The notes under the pieces were generated by a model. It worked only from the letters and a program-made list of their open reading frames with translations, did no database searches and was not told the DNA's origin. Below are positions 25,528 through 38,912 of a DNA stretch of 64,000 nucleotides, piece after piece. The stretch lies in assembly GCA_947561715.1 (NCBI GenBank), contig OX387200.1, positions 12,216,501 through 12,280,500 on the forward strand, written 5' to 3'. The stretch's first letter is position 1; each line of letters opens with the position of its first letter. Origin of the DNA: Ascidia mentula. Lineage: Eukaryota; Chordata; Ascidiacea; Phlebobranchia; Ascidiidae. Position numbers and translations under genes: made by a program.

Positions 25528-26355
25528 GTGCTGAAATCGCACAGTTGCATACGTTGAGCAACCGCAAAAGCAATACTGGAATACCAGCGTTTTCCACTGT
25601 ATAACAAAGCTTGTACTGAAAAAAATTATTTTTTATCGAAAAGTCGTATACTGCAAAATGGACAAGTACTGAAATCTCATAGTTTCATACGTTGTGCAAC
25701 CGCAAAAGCAATACTGGAGTACCAGCGTTTTCCACTGTATAATAAAGCTTGTACTGAAAAAAATTATTTTTTATCGAAAAGTCATATACTGCAAAATGGA
25801 CAAGTGCTGAAATCTCATAATTGCATACGTTGTGCAACCGCAAAAGCAATACTGGAGTATCAGCGTTTTCCACTGTATAATAAAGCTTGTACTGAAAAAA
25901 ATTATTTTTTATCGAAAAGTCATATACTGCAAAACGGACAAGTACTGAAATATCATAGTTTCATACGTTGTGCAACCGCAAAAGCAATACTGGAGTATCA
26001 GCGTTTTCCACTGTATAATAAAGCTTGTACTGCAAAAAAATATTTTTCATCGAAAAGTCATATACTGCAAATTGGAAAAGTGCTGAAATCGCACAGTTGC
26101 ATACGTTGTGCAACCGCAAAAGCAATACTGGAATACCAGCGTTTTCCACTGTATAATAAAGCTTGTACTGCAAAAAAATATTTTTCATCGAAAAGTCATA
26201 TACTGCAAAATGGACAAGTGCTGAAATCGCATAGTTACATACGTTGTGCAACCGCAAAAGCAATACTGGAGTATCAGCGTTTTCCACTGTATAATAAAGC
26301 TTGTACTGCAAAAAAATATTTTTCATCGAAAAGTCATATACTGCAAAATAGACAA
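25528..26355. repeat. HOR block 15 (6-mer, 828 bp)
   Basis: Order: T-Fn-Cn-Xki-Ck-Ykr, the same unusual form as block 9 at offset 11865. It differs at CTCATAATTGC near 25815 (AGT to AAT in the third monomer). Confidence 0.92.
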
Positions 26356-28838
26356 GTGCTGAAATCGCACAGTTGCATACGTTGAGCAACCGCAAAAGCA
26401 ATACTGGAATACCAGCGTTTTCCACTGTATAACAAAGCTTGTACTGAAAAAAATTATTTTTTATCGAAAAGTCGTATACTGCAAAATGGACAAGTACTGA
26501 AATCTCATAGTTTCATACGTTGTGCAACCGCAAAAGCAATACTGGAGTACCAGCGTTTTCCACTGTATAATAAAGCTTGTACTGAAAAAAATATTTTTCA
26601 TCGAAAAGTCATATACTGCAAAATGGACAAGTGCTGAAATCGCATAGTTACGTACGTTGTGCAACCGCAAAAGCAATACTGGAGTATCAGCGTTTTCCAC
26701 TGTATAATAAAGCTTGTACTGAAAAAAATTATTTTTTATCGAAAAGTCATATACTGCAAAACGGACAAGTACTGAAATATCATAGTTTCATACGTTGTGC
26801 AACCGCAAAAGCAATACTGGAGTATCAGCGTTTTCCACTGTATAATAAAGCTTGTACTGCAAAAAAATATTTTTCATCGAAAAGTCATATACTGCAAAAT
26901 GGACAAGTGCTGAAATCGCATAGTTACATACGTTGTGCAACCGCAAAAGCAATACTGGAGTATCAGCGTTTTCCACTGTATAATAAAGCTTGTACTGCAA
27001 AAAAATATTTTTCATCGAAAAGTCATATACTGCAAATTGGAAAAGTGCTGAAATCGCACAGTTGCATACGTTGTGCAACCGCAAAAGCAATACTGGAATA
27101 CCAGCGTTTTCCACTGTATAACAAAGCTTGTACTGAAAAAAATTATTTTTTATCGAAAAGTCATATACTGCAAAATGGACAAGTGCTGAAATCTCATAGT
27201 TACATACGTTGTGCAACCGCAAAAGCAATACTGGAGTATCAGCGTTTTCCACTGTATAATAAAGCTTGTACTGCAAAAAAATATTTTTCATCGAAAAGTC
27301 ATATACTGCAAAATGGACAAGTGCTGAAATCGCATAGTTACATACGTTGTGCAACCGCAAAAGCAATACTGGAGTATCAGCGTTTTCCACTGTATAATAA
27401 AGCTTGTACTGCAAAAAAATATTTTTCATCGAAAAGTCATATACTGCAAATTGGAAAAGTGCTGAAATCGCACAATTGCATACGTTGTGCAACCGCAAAA
27501 GCAATACTGGAATACCAGCGTTTTCCACTGTATAATAAAGCTTGTACTGCAAAAAAATATTTTTCATCGAAAAGTCATATACTGCAAAATGGACAAGTGC
27601 TGAAATCGCATAGTTACATACGTTGTGCAACCGCAAAAGCAATACTGGAGTATCAGCGTTTTCCACTGTATAATAAAGCTTGTACTGCAAAAAAATATTT
27701 TTCATCGAAAAGTCATATACTGCAAAATGGACAAGTGCTGAAATCGCATAGTTACATACGTTGTGCAACCGGAAAAGCAATACTGGAGTATCAGCGTTGT
27801 CCACTGTATAACAAAGCTTGTACTGAAAAAAATTATTTTTTGTCGAAAAGTCATATACTGCATAATGGACAAGTGCTGAAATCTCATAGTTACATACGTT
27901 GTGCAACCGCAAAAGCAATACTGGAGTATCAGCGTTTTCCCCTGTATAATAAAGCTTGTACTGAAAAAAATTATTTTTTATCGAAAAGTCATATACTGCA
28001 AAACGGACAAGTACTGAAATCTCATAGTTTCATACGTTGTGCAACCGCAAAAGCAATACTGGAGTATCAGCGTTTTCCCCTGTATAATAAAGCTTGTACT
28101 GAAAAAAAATATTTTTCATCGAAAAGTCATATACTGCAAAATGGACAATTGCTGAAATCGCATAGTTACGTACGTTGTGCAACCGCAAAAGCAATACTGG
28201 AGTATCAGCGTTTTCCACTGTATAATAAAGCTTGTACTGAAAAAAATTATTTTTTATCGAAAAGTCATATACTGCAAAACGGACAAGTACTGAAATCTCA
28301 TAGTTTCATACGTTGTGCAACCGCAAAAGCAATACTGGAGTATCAGCGTTTTCCACTGTATAATAAAGCTTGTACTGCAAAAAAATATTTTTCATCGAAA
28401 AGTCATATACTGCAAAATGGACAAGTGCTGAAATCGCATAGTTACATACGTTGTGCAACCGCAAAAGCAATACTGGAGTATCAGCGTTTTCCACTGTACA
28501 ATAAAGCTTGTACTGCAAAAAAATATTTTTCATCGAAAAGTCATATACTGCAAATTGGAAAAGTGCTGAAATCGCACATTTGCATACGTTGTGCAACCGC
28601 AAAAGCAATACTGGTATATCAGCGTTTTCCACTGTATAATAAAGCTTGTAGTGCAAAAAAATATTTTTCATCGAAAAGTCATATACTGCAAAATGGACAA
28701 GTACTGAAATCGCATAGTTGCATACGTTGTGCAACCGCAAAAGCAATACTGGAGTATCAGCGTTTTCCCCTGTATAATAAAGCTTGTACTGCAAAAAAAT
28801 ATTTTTCATCGAAAAGTCATATACTGCAAATTGGAAAA
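26356..28838. repeat. HOR block 16 (18-mer)
   Basis: Order: T-Fs-Vn-Xk-Yki-Cn-Yk-Yki-Ck-Yk-G-Yn-FE-Ln-Fk-Yki-B-Cki. It matches block 18 for 18 monomers at offset 5521, then ends with an i tail instead of continuing Z-Ykr. Private changes: CACAATTGC near 27473 and CACATTTGC near 28577. Confidence 0.92.
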
Positions 28839-28976
28839 GTGCTGAAATCGCATAGTTACATACGTTGAGCAACCGCAAAAGCAATACTGGAATACCAGCG
28901 TTTTCCACTGTATAACAAAGCTTGTACTGAAAAAAATTATTTTTTATCGAAAAGTCATATACTGCAAAATGGACAA
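28839..28976. repeat. Atypical TGA monomer T'
   Basis: This is the only TGA monomer with a Y front (GTTACATACGTTGAGC) and the only one preceded by an i tail instead of r or f. It lacks the T-type CGTATAC, keeping CATATAC. It looks like a Y front joined to a T or Cn back between monomer positions 20 and 30, or an independent T30A change. Confidence 0.85.
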
Positions 28977-31876
28977 GTACTGAAATCTCATAGTTACATA
29001 CGTTGTGCAACCGCAAAAGCAATACTGGAATACCAGCGTTTTCCACTGTATAATAAAGCTTGTACTGAAAAAAATTATTTTTTATCGAAAAGTCATATAC
29101 TGCAAAATGGACAAGTGCTGAAATCTCATAGTTACATACGTTGTGCAACCGCAAAAGCAATACTGGAGTATCAGCGTTTTCCACTGTATAATAAAGCTTG
29201 TACTGCAAAAAAATATTTTTCATCGAAAAGTCATATACTGCAAAATGGACAAGTGCTGAAATCGCATAGTTACATACGTTGTGCAACCGCAAAAGCAATA
29301 CTGGAGTATCAGCGTTTTCCACTGTATAATAAAGCTTGTACTGCAAAAAAATATTTTTCATCGAAAAGTCATATACTGCAAATTGGAAAAGTGCTGAAAT
29401 CGCACAGTTGCATACGTTGTGCAACCGCAAAAGCAATACTGGAATACCAGCGTTTTCCACTGTATAATAAAGCTTGTACTGCAAAAAAATATTTTTCATC
29501 GAAAAGTCATATACTGCAAAATGGACAAGTGCTGAAATCGCATAGTTACATACGTTGTGCAACCGCAAAAGCAATACTGGAGTATCAGCGTTTTCCCCTG
29601 TATAATAAAGCTTGTACTGCAAAAAAATATTTTTCATCGAAAAGTCATATACTGCAAAATGGACAAGTGCTGAAATCGCATAGTTACATACGTTGTGCAA
29701 CCGCAAAAGCAATACTGGAGTATCAGCGTTTTCCACTGTATAATAAAGCTTGTACTGCAAAAAAATATTTTTCATCGAAAAGTCATATACTGCAAAATGG
29801 ACAAGTACTGAAATCGCATAGTTACATACGTTGTGCAACCGCAAAAGCAATACTGGAATATCAGCGTTGTCCACTGTATAACAAAGCTTGTACTGAAAAA
29901 AATTATTTTTTTTTGAAAAGTCATATACTGCATAATGGACAAGTGCTGAAATCTCATAGTTACATACGTTGTGCAACCGCAAAAGCAATACTGGAGTATC
30001 AGCGTTTTCCCCTGTATAATAAAGCTTGTACTGAAAAAAAATATTTTTTATCGAAAAGTCATATACTGCAAAATGGACAAGTGCTGAAATCGCATAGTTA
30101 CATACGTTGTGCAACCGCAAAAGCAATACTGGAGTATCAGCGTTTTCCACTGTATAATAAAGCTTGTACTGCAAAAAAATATTTTTCATCGAAAAGTCAT
30201 ATACTGCAAAATGGACAAGTGCTGAAATCGCATAGTTACATACGTTGTGCAACCGCAAAAGCAATACTGGAATATCAGCGTTGTCCACTGTATAACAAAG
30301 CTTGTACTGAAAAAAATTATTTTTTGTCGAAAAGTCATATACTGCATAATGGACAAGTGCTGAAATCTCATAGTTACATACGTTGTGCAACCGCAAAAGC
30401 AATACTGGAGTATCAGCGTTTTCCCCTGTATAATAAAGCTTGCACTGAAAAAAAATATTTTTTATCGAAAAGTCATATACTGCAAAATGGACAAGTGCTG
30501 AAATCGCATAGTTACATACGTTGTGCAACCGCAAAAGCAATACTGGTATATCAGCGTTGTCCACTGTATAATAAAGCTTGTACTGCAAAAAAATATTTTT
30601 CATCGAAAAGTCATATACTGCAAAATGGACAAGTGCTGAAATCGCATAGTTGCATACGTTGTGCAACCGCAAAAGCAATACTGGAGTATCAGCGTTTTCC
30701 ACTGTATAATAAAGCTTGTACTGCAAAAAAATATTTTTTTTATCGAAAAGTCATATACTGCAAAATAGACAAGTGCTGAAATCTCATAGTTACATACGTT
30801 GTGCAACCGCAAAAGCAATACTGGAGTACCAGCGTTTTCCACTGTATAATAAAGCTTGTACTGAAAAAAATTATTTTTTATCGAAAAGTCATATACTGCA
30901 AAATGGACAAGTGCTGAAATCGCATAGTTACATACGTTGTGCAACCGCAAAAGCAATACTGGAGTATCAGCGTTTTCCCCTGTATAATAAAGCTTGTACT
31001 GAAAAAAAATATTTTTTATCGAAAAGTCATATACTGCAAAATGGACAAGTGCTGAAATCGCATAGTTACATACGTTGTGCAACCGCAAAAGCAATACTGG
31101 TATATCAGCGTTGTCCACTGTATAATAAAGCTTGTACTGCAAAAAAATATTTTTCATCGAAAAGTCATATACTGCAAAATGGACAAGTGCTGAAATCGCA
31201 TAGTTACATACGTTGTGCAACCGCAAAAGCAATACTGGAGTATCAGCGTTTTCCACTGTATAATAAAGCTTGTACTGCAAAAAAATATTTTTCATCGAAA
31301 AGTCATATACTGCAAATTGGAAAAGTGCTGAAATCGCACAGTTGCATACGTTGTGCAACCGCAAAAGCAATACTGGAATACCAGCGTTTTCCACTGTATA
31401 ATAAAGCTTGTACTGCAAAAAAATATTTTTCATCGAAAAGTCATATACTGCAAAATGGACAAGTGCTGAAATCGCATAGTTACATACGTTGTGCAACCGC
31501 AAAAGCAATACTGGAGTATCAGCGTTTTCCACTGTATAATAAAGCTTGTACTGCAAAAAAATATTTTTCATCGAAAAGTCATATACTGCAAATTGGAAAA
31601 GTGCTGAAATCGCACAGTTGCATACGTTGTGCAACCGCAAAAGCAATACTGGAATACCAGCGTTTTCCACTGTATAATAAAGCTTGTACTGCAAAAAAAT
31701 ATTTTTCATCGAAAAGTCATATACTGCAAAATGGACAAGTGCTGAAATCGCATAGTTACATACGTTGTGCAACCGCAAAAGCAATACTGGAGTATCAGCG
31801 TTTTCCACTGTATAATAAAGCTTGTACTGCAAAAAAATATTTTTCATCGAAAAGTCATATACTGCAAAATAGACAA
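28839..31876. repeat. HOR block 17 (22-mer) with atypical TGA monomer
   Basis: Order: T'-Yn-Yk-Yki-Ck-Yk-Yk-Q-Ye-Yk-Q-Ye-Z-Cf-Yn-Ye-Z-Yki-Ck-Yki-Ck-Ykr. It has no 137-bp and no V monomer. The first Q (29805) has a T homopolymer replacing TTGTCG, losing the TCGA site. The 140-bp monomer is 30633-30772. Near the end the dimer Yki-Ck is tandemly repeated (31187-31738). Confidence 0.91.
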
Positions 31877-34635
31877 GTGCTGAAATCGCACAGTTGCATA
31901 CGTTGAGCAACCGCAAAAGCAATACTGGAATACCAGCGTTTTCCACTGTATAACAAAGCTTGTACTGAAAAAAATTATTTTTTATCGAAAAGTCGTATAC
32001 TGCAAAATGGACAAGTACTGAAATCTCATAGTTTCATACGTTGTGCAACCGCAAAAGCAATACTGGAGTACCAGCGTTTTCCACTGTATAATAAAGCTTG
32101 TACTGAAAAAAATATTTTTCATCGAAAAGTCATATACTGCAAAATGGACAAGTGCTGAAATCGCATAGTTACGTACGTTGTGCAACCGCAAAAGCAATAC
32201 TGGAGTATCAGCGTTTTCCACTGTATAATAAAGCTTGTACTGAAAAAAATTATTTTTTATCGAAAAGTCATATACTGCAAAACGGACAAGTACTGAAATA
32301 TCATAGTTTCATACGTTGTGCAACCGCAAAAGCAATACTGGAGTATCAGCGTTTTCCACTGTATAATAAAGCTTGTACTGCAAAAAAATATTTTTCATCG
32401 AAAAGTCATATACTGCAAAATGGACAAGTGCTGAAATCGCATAGTTACATACGTTGTGCAACCGCAAAAGCAATACTGGAGTATCAGCGTTTTCCACTGT
32501 ATAATAAAGCTTGTACTGCAAAAAAATATTTTTCATCGAAAAGTCATATACTGCAAATTGGAAAAGTGCTGAAATCGCACAGTTGCATACGTTGTGCAAC
32601 CGCAAAAGCAATACTGGAATACCAGCGTTTTCCACTGTATAACAAAGCTTGTACTGAAAAAAATTATTTTTTATCGAAAAGTCATATACTGCAAAATGGA
32701 CAAGTGCTGAAATCTCATAGTTACATACGTTGTGCAACCGCAAAAGCAATACTGGAGTATCAGCGTTTTCCACTGTATAATAAAGCTTGTACTGCAAAAA
32801 AATATTTTTCATCGAAAAGTCATATACTGCAAAATGGACAAGTGCTGAAATCGCATAGTTACATACGTTGTGCAACCGCAAAAGCAATACTGGAGTATCA
32901 GCGTTTTCCACTGTATAATAAAGCTTGTACTGCAAAAAAATATTTTTCATCGAAAAGTCATATACTGCAAATTGGAAAAGTGCTGAAATCGCACAGTTGC
33001 ATACGTTGTGCAACCGCAAAAGCAATACTGGAATACCAGCGTTTTCCACTGTATAATAAAGCTTGTACTGCAAAAAAATATTTTTCATCGAAAAGTCATA
33101 TACTGCAAAATGGACAAGTGCTGAAATCGCATAGTTACATACGTTGTGCAACCGCAAAAGCAATACTGGAGTATCAGCGTTTTCCACTGTATAATAAAGC
33201 TTGTACTGCAAAAAAATATTTTTCATCGAAAAGTCATATACTGCAAAATGGACAAGTGCTGAAATCGCATAGTTACATACGTTGTGCAACCGGAAAAGCA
33301 ATACTGGAGTATCAGCGTTGTCCACTGTATAACAAAGCTTGTACTGAAAAAAATTATTTTTTGTCGAAAAGTCATATACTGCATAATGGACAAGTGCTGA
33401 AATCTCATAGTTACATACGTTGTGCAACCGCAAAAGCAATACTGGAGTATCAGCGTTTTCCCCTGTATAATAAAGCTTGTACTGAAAAAAATTATTTTTT
33501 ATCGAAAAGTCATATACTGCAAAACGGACAAGTACTGAAATCTCATAGTTTCATACGTTGTGCAACCGCAAAAGCAATACTGGAGTATCAGCGTTTTCCC
33601 CTGTATAATAAAGCTTGTACTGAAAAAAAATATTTTTCATCGAAAAGTCATATACTGCAAAATGGACAATTGCTGAAATCGCATAGTTACGTACGTTGTG
33701 CAACCGCAAAAGCAATACTGGAGTATCAGCGTTTTCCACTGTATAATAAAGCTTGTACTGAAAAAAATTATTTTTTATCGAAAAGTCATATACTGCAAAA
33801 CGGACAAGTACTGAAATCTCATAGTTTCATACGTTGTGCAACCGCAAAAGCAATACTGGAGTATCAGCGTTTTCCACTGTATAATAAAGCTTGTACTGCA
33901 AAAAAATATTTTTCATCGAAAAGTCATATACTGCAAAATGGACAAGTGCTGAAATCGCATAGTTACATACGTTGTGCAACCGCAAAAGCAATACTGGAGT
34001 ATCAGCGTTTTCCACTGTACAATAAAGCTTGTACTGCAAAAAAATATTTTTCATCGAAAAGTCATATACTGCAAATTGGAAAAGTGCTGAAATCGCACAG
34101 TTGCATACGTTGTGCAACCGCAAAAGCAATACTGGTATATCAGCGTTTTCCACTGTATAATAAAGCTTGTAGTGCAAAAAAATATTTTTCATCGAAAAGT
34201 CATATACTGCAAAATGGACAAGTGCTGAAATCGCATAGTTGCATACGTTGTGCAACCGCAAAAGCAATACTGGAGTATCAGCGTTTTCCCCTGTATAATA
34301 AAGCTTGTACTGCAAAAAAATATTTTTCATCGAAAAGTCATATACTGCAAAATGGACAAGTGCTGAAATCGCATAGTTACATACGTTGTGCAACCGCAAA
34401 AGCAATACTGGTATATCAGCGTTGTCCACTGTATAATAAAGCTTGTACTGCAAAAAAATATTTTTCATCGAAAAGTCATATACTGCAAAATGGACAAGTG
34501 CTGAAATCGCATAGTTACATACGTTGTGCAACCGCAAAAGCAATACTGGAGTATCAGCGTTTTCCACTGTATAATAAAGCTTGTACTGCAAAAAAATATT
34601 TTTCATCGAAAAGTCATATACTGCAAAATAGACAA
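31877..34635. repeat. HOR block 18 (20-mer)
   Basis: Order: T-Fs-Vn-Xk-Yki-Cn-Yk-Yki-Ck-Yk-G-Yn-FE-Ln-Fk-Yki-B-Ck-Z-Ykr. It shares with block 16 the absence of the Yn after Cn and the presence of an early Yki-Ck. L has the common CAG at codon 20. G variant C38G is at 33293. Confidence 0.93.
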
Positions 34636-36014
34636 GTGCTGAAATCGCACAGTTGCATACGTTGAGCAACCGCAAAAGCAATACTGGAATACCAGCGTTT
34701 TCCACTGTATAACAAAGCTTGTACTGAAAAAAATTATTTTTTATCGAAAAGTCGTATACTGCAAAATGGACAAGTACTGAAATCTCATAGTTTCATACGT
34801 TGTGCAACCGCAAAAGCAATACTGGAGTACCAGCGTTTTCCACTGTATAATAAAGCTTGTACTGAAAAAAATATTTTTCATCGAAAAGTCATATACTGCA
34901 AAATGGACAAGTGCTGAAATCGCATAGTTACGTACGTTGTGCAACCGCAAAAGCAATACTGGAGTATCAGCGTTTTCCACTGTATAATAAAGCTTGTACT
35001 GAAAAAAATTATTTTTTATCGAAAAGTCATATACTGCAAAACGGACAAGTACTGAAATATCATAGTTTCATACGTTGTGCAACCGCAAAAGCAATACTGG
35101 AGTATCAGCGTTTTCCACTGTATAATAAAGCTTGTACTGCAAAAAAATATTTTTCATCGAAAAGTCATATACTGCAAATTGGAAAAGTGCTGAAATCGCA
35201 CAGTTGCATACGTTGTGCAACCGCAAAAGCAATACTGGAATACCAGCGTTTTCCACTGTATAACAAAGCTTGTACTGAAAAAAATTATTTTTTATCGAAA
35301 AGTCATATACTGCAAAATGGACAAGTACTGAAATCTCATAGTTACATACGTTGTGCAACCGCAAAAGCAATACTGGAGTACCAGCGTTTTCCACTGTATA
35401 ATAAAGCTTGTACTGAAAAAAATAATTTTTTATCGAAAACTCATATACTGCAAAATGGACAAGTGCTGAAATCTCATAGTTACATACGTTGTGCAACCGC
35501 AAAAGCAATACTGGAGTATCAGCGTTTTCCACTGTATAATAAAGCTTGTACTGCAAAAAAATATTTTTCATCGAAAAGTCATATACTGCAAAATGGACAA
35601 GTGCTGAAATCGCATAGTTACATACGTTGTGCAACCGCAAAAGCAATACTGGAGTATCAGCGTTTTCCACTGTATAATAAAGCTTGTACTGCAAAAAAAT
35701 ATTTTTCATCGAAAAGTCATATACTGCAAATTGGAAAAGTGCTGAAATCGCACAGTTGCATACGTTGTGCAACCGCAAAAGCAATACTGGAATACCAGCG
35801 TTTTCCACTGTATAATAAAGCTTGTACTGCAAAAAAATATTTTTCATCGAAAAGTCATATACTGCAAAATGGACAAGTGCTGAAATCGCATAGTTACATA
35901 CGTTGTGCAACCGCAAAAGCAATACTGGAGTATCAGCGTTTTCCACTGTATAATAAAGCTTGTACTGCAAAAAAATATTTTTCATCGAAAAGTCATATAC
36001 TACAAAATAGACAA
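34636..36014. repeat. HOR block 19 (10-mer, 1379 bp)
   Basis: Order: T-Fs-Vn-Xki-Cn-Yn-Yk-Yki-Ck-Ykr. The sixth monomer has private AATAATTTTTTATCGAAAAC-type changes near 35421-35440 (TAT to AAT, AGT to ACT). The last monomer has TACTACAAAATAG near 36000. Confidence 0.92.
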
Positions 36015-38912
36015 GTGCTGAAATCGCACAGTTGCATACGTTGAGCAACCGCAAAAGCAATACTGGAATACCAGCGTTTTCCACTGTATAACAAAGCTTG
36101 TACTGAAAAAAATTATTTTTTATCGAAAAGTCGTATACTGCAAAATGGACAAGTACTGAAATCTCATAGTTTCATACGTTGTGCAACCGCAAAAGCAATA
36201 CTGGAGTACCAGCGTTTTCCACTGTATAATAAAGCTTGTACTGCAAAAAAATATTTTTCATCGAAAAGTCATATACTGCAAAATGGACAAGTGCTGAAAT
36301 CGCATAGTTACGTACGTTGTGCAACCGCAAAAGCAATACTGGAGTATCAGCGTTTTCCACTGTATAATAAAGCTTGTACTGAAAAAAATTATTTTTTATC
36401 GAAAAGTCATATACTGCAAAACGGACAAGTACTGAAATATCATAGTTTCATACGTTGTGCAACCGCAAAAGCAATACTGGAGTATCAGCGTTTTCCACTG
36501 TATAATAAAGCTTGTACTGCAAAAAAATATTTTTCATCGAAAAGTCATATACTGCAAAATGGACAAGTGCTGAAATCGCATAGTTACATACGTTGTGCAA
36601 CCGCAAAAGCAATACTGGAGTATCAGCGTTTTCCACTGTATAATAAAGCTTGTACTGCAAAAAAATATTTTTCATCGAAAAGTCATATACTGCAAATTGG
36701 AAAAGTGCTGAAATCGCACAGTTGCATACGTTGTGCAACCGCAAAAGCAATACTGGAATACCAGCGTTTTCCACTGTATAACAAAGCTTGTACTGAAAAA
36801 AATTATTTTTTATCGAAAAGTCATATACTGCAAAATGGACAAGTACTGAAATCTCATAGTTACATACGTTGTGCAACCGCAAAAGCAATACTGGAGTACC
36901 AGCGTTTTCCACTGTATAATAAAGCTTGTACTGAAAAAAATTATTTTTTATCGAAAAGTCATATACTGCAAAATGGACAAGTGCTGAAATCTCATAGTTA
37001 CATACGTTGTGCAACCGCAAAAGCAATACTGGAGTATCAGCGTTTTCCACTGTATAATAAAACTTGTACTGCAAAAAAATATTTTTCATCGAAAAGTCAT
37101 ATACTGCAAAATGGACAAGTGCTGAAATCGCATAGTTACATACGTTGTGCAACCGCAAAAGCAATACTGGAGTATCAGCGTTTTCCCCTGTATAATAAAG
37201 CTTGTACTGCAAAAAAATATTTTTCATCGAAAAGTCATATACTGCAAAATGGACAAGTGCTGAAATCGCATAGTTACATACGTTGTGCAACCGGAAAAGC
37301 AATACTGGAGTATCAGCGTTGTCCACTGTATAACAAAGCTTGTACTGAAAAAAATTATTTTTTGTCGAAAAGTCATATACTGCATAATGGACAAGTGCTG
37401 AAATCTCATAGTTACATACGTTGTGCAACCGCAAAAGCAATACTGGAGTATCAGCGTTTTCCCCTGTATAATAAAGCTTGTACTGAAAAAAAATATTTTT
37501 TATCGAAAAGTCATATACTGCAAAATGGACAAGTGCTGAAATCGCATAGTTACGTACGTTGTGCAACCGCAAAAGCAATACTGGAGTATCAGCGTTTTCC
37601 ACTGTATAATAAAGCTTGTACTGAAAAAAATTATTTTTTATCGAAAAGTCATATACTGCAAAACGGACAAGTACTGAAATCTCATAGTTTCATACGTTGT
37701 GCAACCGCAAAAGCAATACTGGAGTATCAGCGTTTTCCCCTGTATAATAAAGCTTGTACTGAAAAAAAATATTTTTCATCGAAAAGTCATATACTGCAAA
37801 ATGGACAATTGCTGAAATCGCATAGTTACGTACGTTGTGCAACCGCAAAAGCAATACTGGAGTATCAGCGTTTTCCACTGTATAATAAAGCTTGTACTGA
37901 AAAAAATTATTTTTTATCGAAAAGTCATATACTGCAAAACGGACAAGTACTGAAATCTCATAGTTTCATACGTTGTGCAACCGCAAAAGCAATACTGGAG
38001 TATCAGCGTTTTCCACTGTATAATAAAGCTTGTACTGCAAAAAAATATTTTTCATCGAAAAGTCATATACTGCAAAATGGACAAGTGCTGAAATCGCATA
38101 GTTACATACGTTGTGCAACCGCAAAAGCAATACTGGAGTATCAGCGTTTTCCACTGTACAATAAAGCTTGTACTGCAAAAAAATATTTTTCATCGAAAAG
38201 TCATATACTGCAAATTGGAAAAGTGCTGAAATCGCACAGTTGCATACGTTGTGCAACCGCAAAAGCAATACTGGAATACCAGCGTTTTCCACTGTATAAT
38301 AAAGCTTGTACTGCAAAAAAATATTTTTCATCGAAAAGTCATATACTGCAAAATGGACAAGTGCTGAAATCGCATAGTTACATACGTTGTGCAACCGCAA
38401 AAGCAATACTGGAGTATCAGCGTTTTCCACTGTATAATAAAGCTTGTACTGCAAAAAAATATTTTTCATCGAAAAGTCATATACTGCAAAATGGACAAGT
38501 GCTGAAATCGCATAGTTACATACGTTGTGCAACCGCAAAAGCAATACTGGAGTATCAGCGTTTTCCACTGTATAATAAAGCTTGTACTGCAAAAAAATAT
38601 TTTTCATCGAAAAGTCATATACTGCAAATTGGAAAAGTGCTGAAATCGCACAGTTGCATACGTTGTGCAACCGCAAAAGCAATACTGGAATACCAGCGTT
38701 TTCCACTGTATAATAAAGCTTGTACTGCAAAAAAATATTTTTCATCGAAAAGTCATATACTGCAAAATGGACAAGTGCTGAAATCGCATAGTTACATACG
38801 TTGTGCAACCGCAAAAGCAATACTGGAGTATCAGCGTTTTCCACTGTATAATAAAGCTTGTACTGCAAAAAAATATTTTTCATCGAAAAGTCATATACTG
38901 CAAAATAGACAA
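36015..38912. repeat. HOR block 20 (21-mer)
   Basis: Order: T-Fk-Vn-Xk-Yki-Cn-Yn-Yk-Yk-G-Ye-Vn-FE-Ln-Fk-Yki-Ck-Yk-Yki-Ck-Ykr, exactly 21 x 138 bp. Monomer 2 has a k tract rather than s. It has an extra Ye-Vn between G and FE, and Ck where other long blocks have B. AAAACTTGTACT near 37061 removes a HindIII site. Confidence 0.92.
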
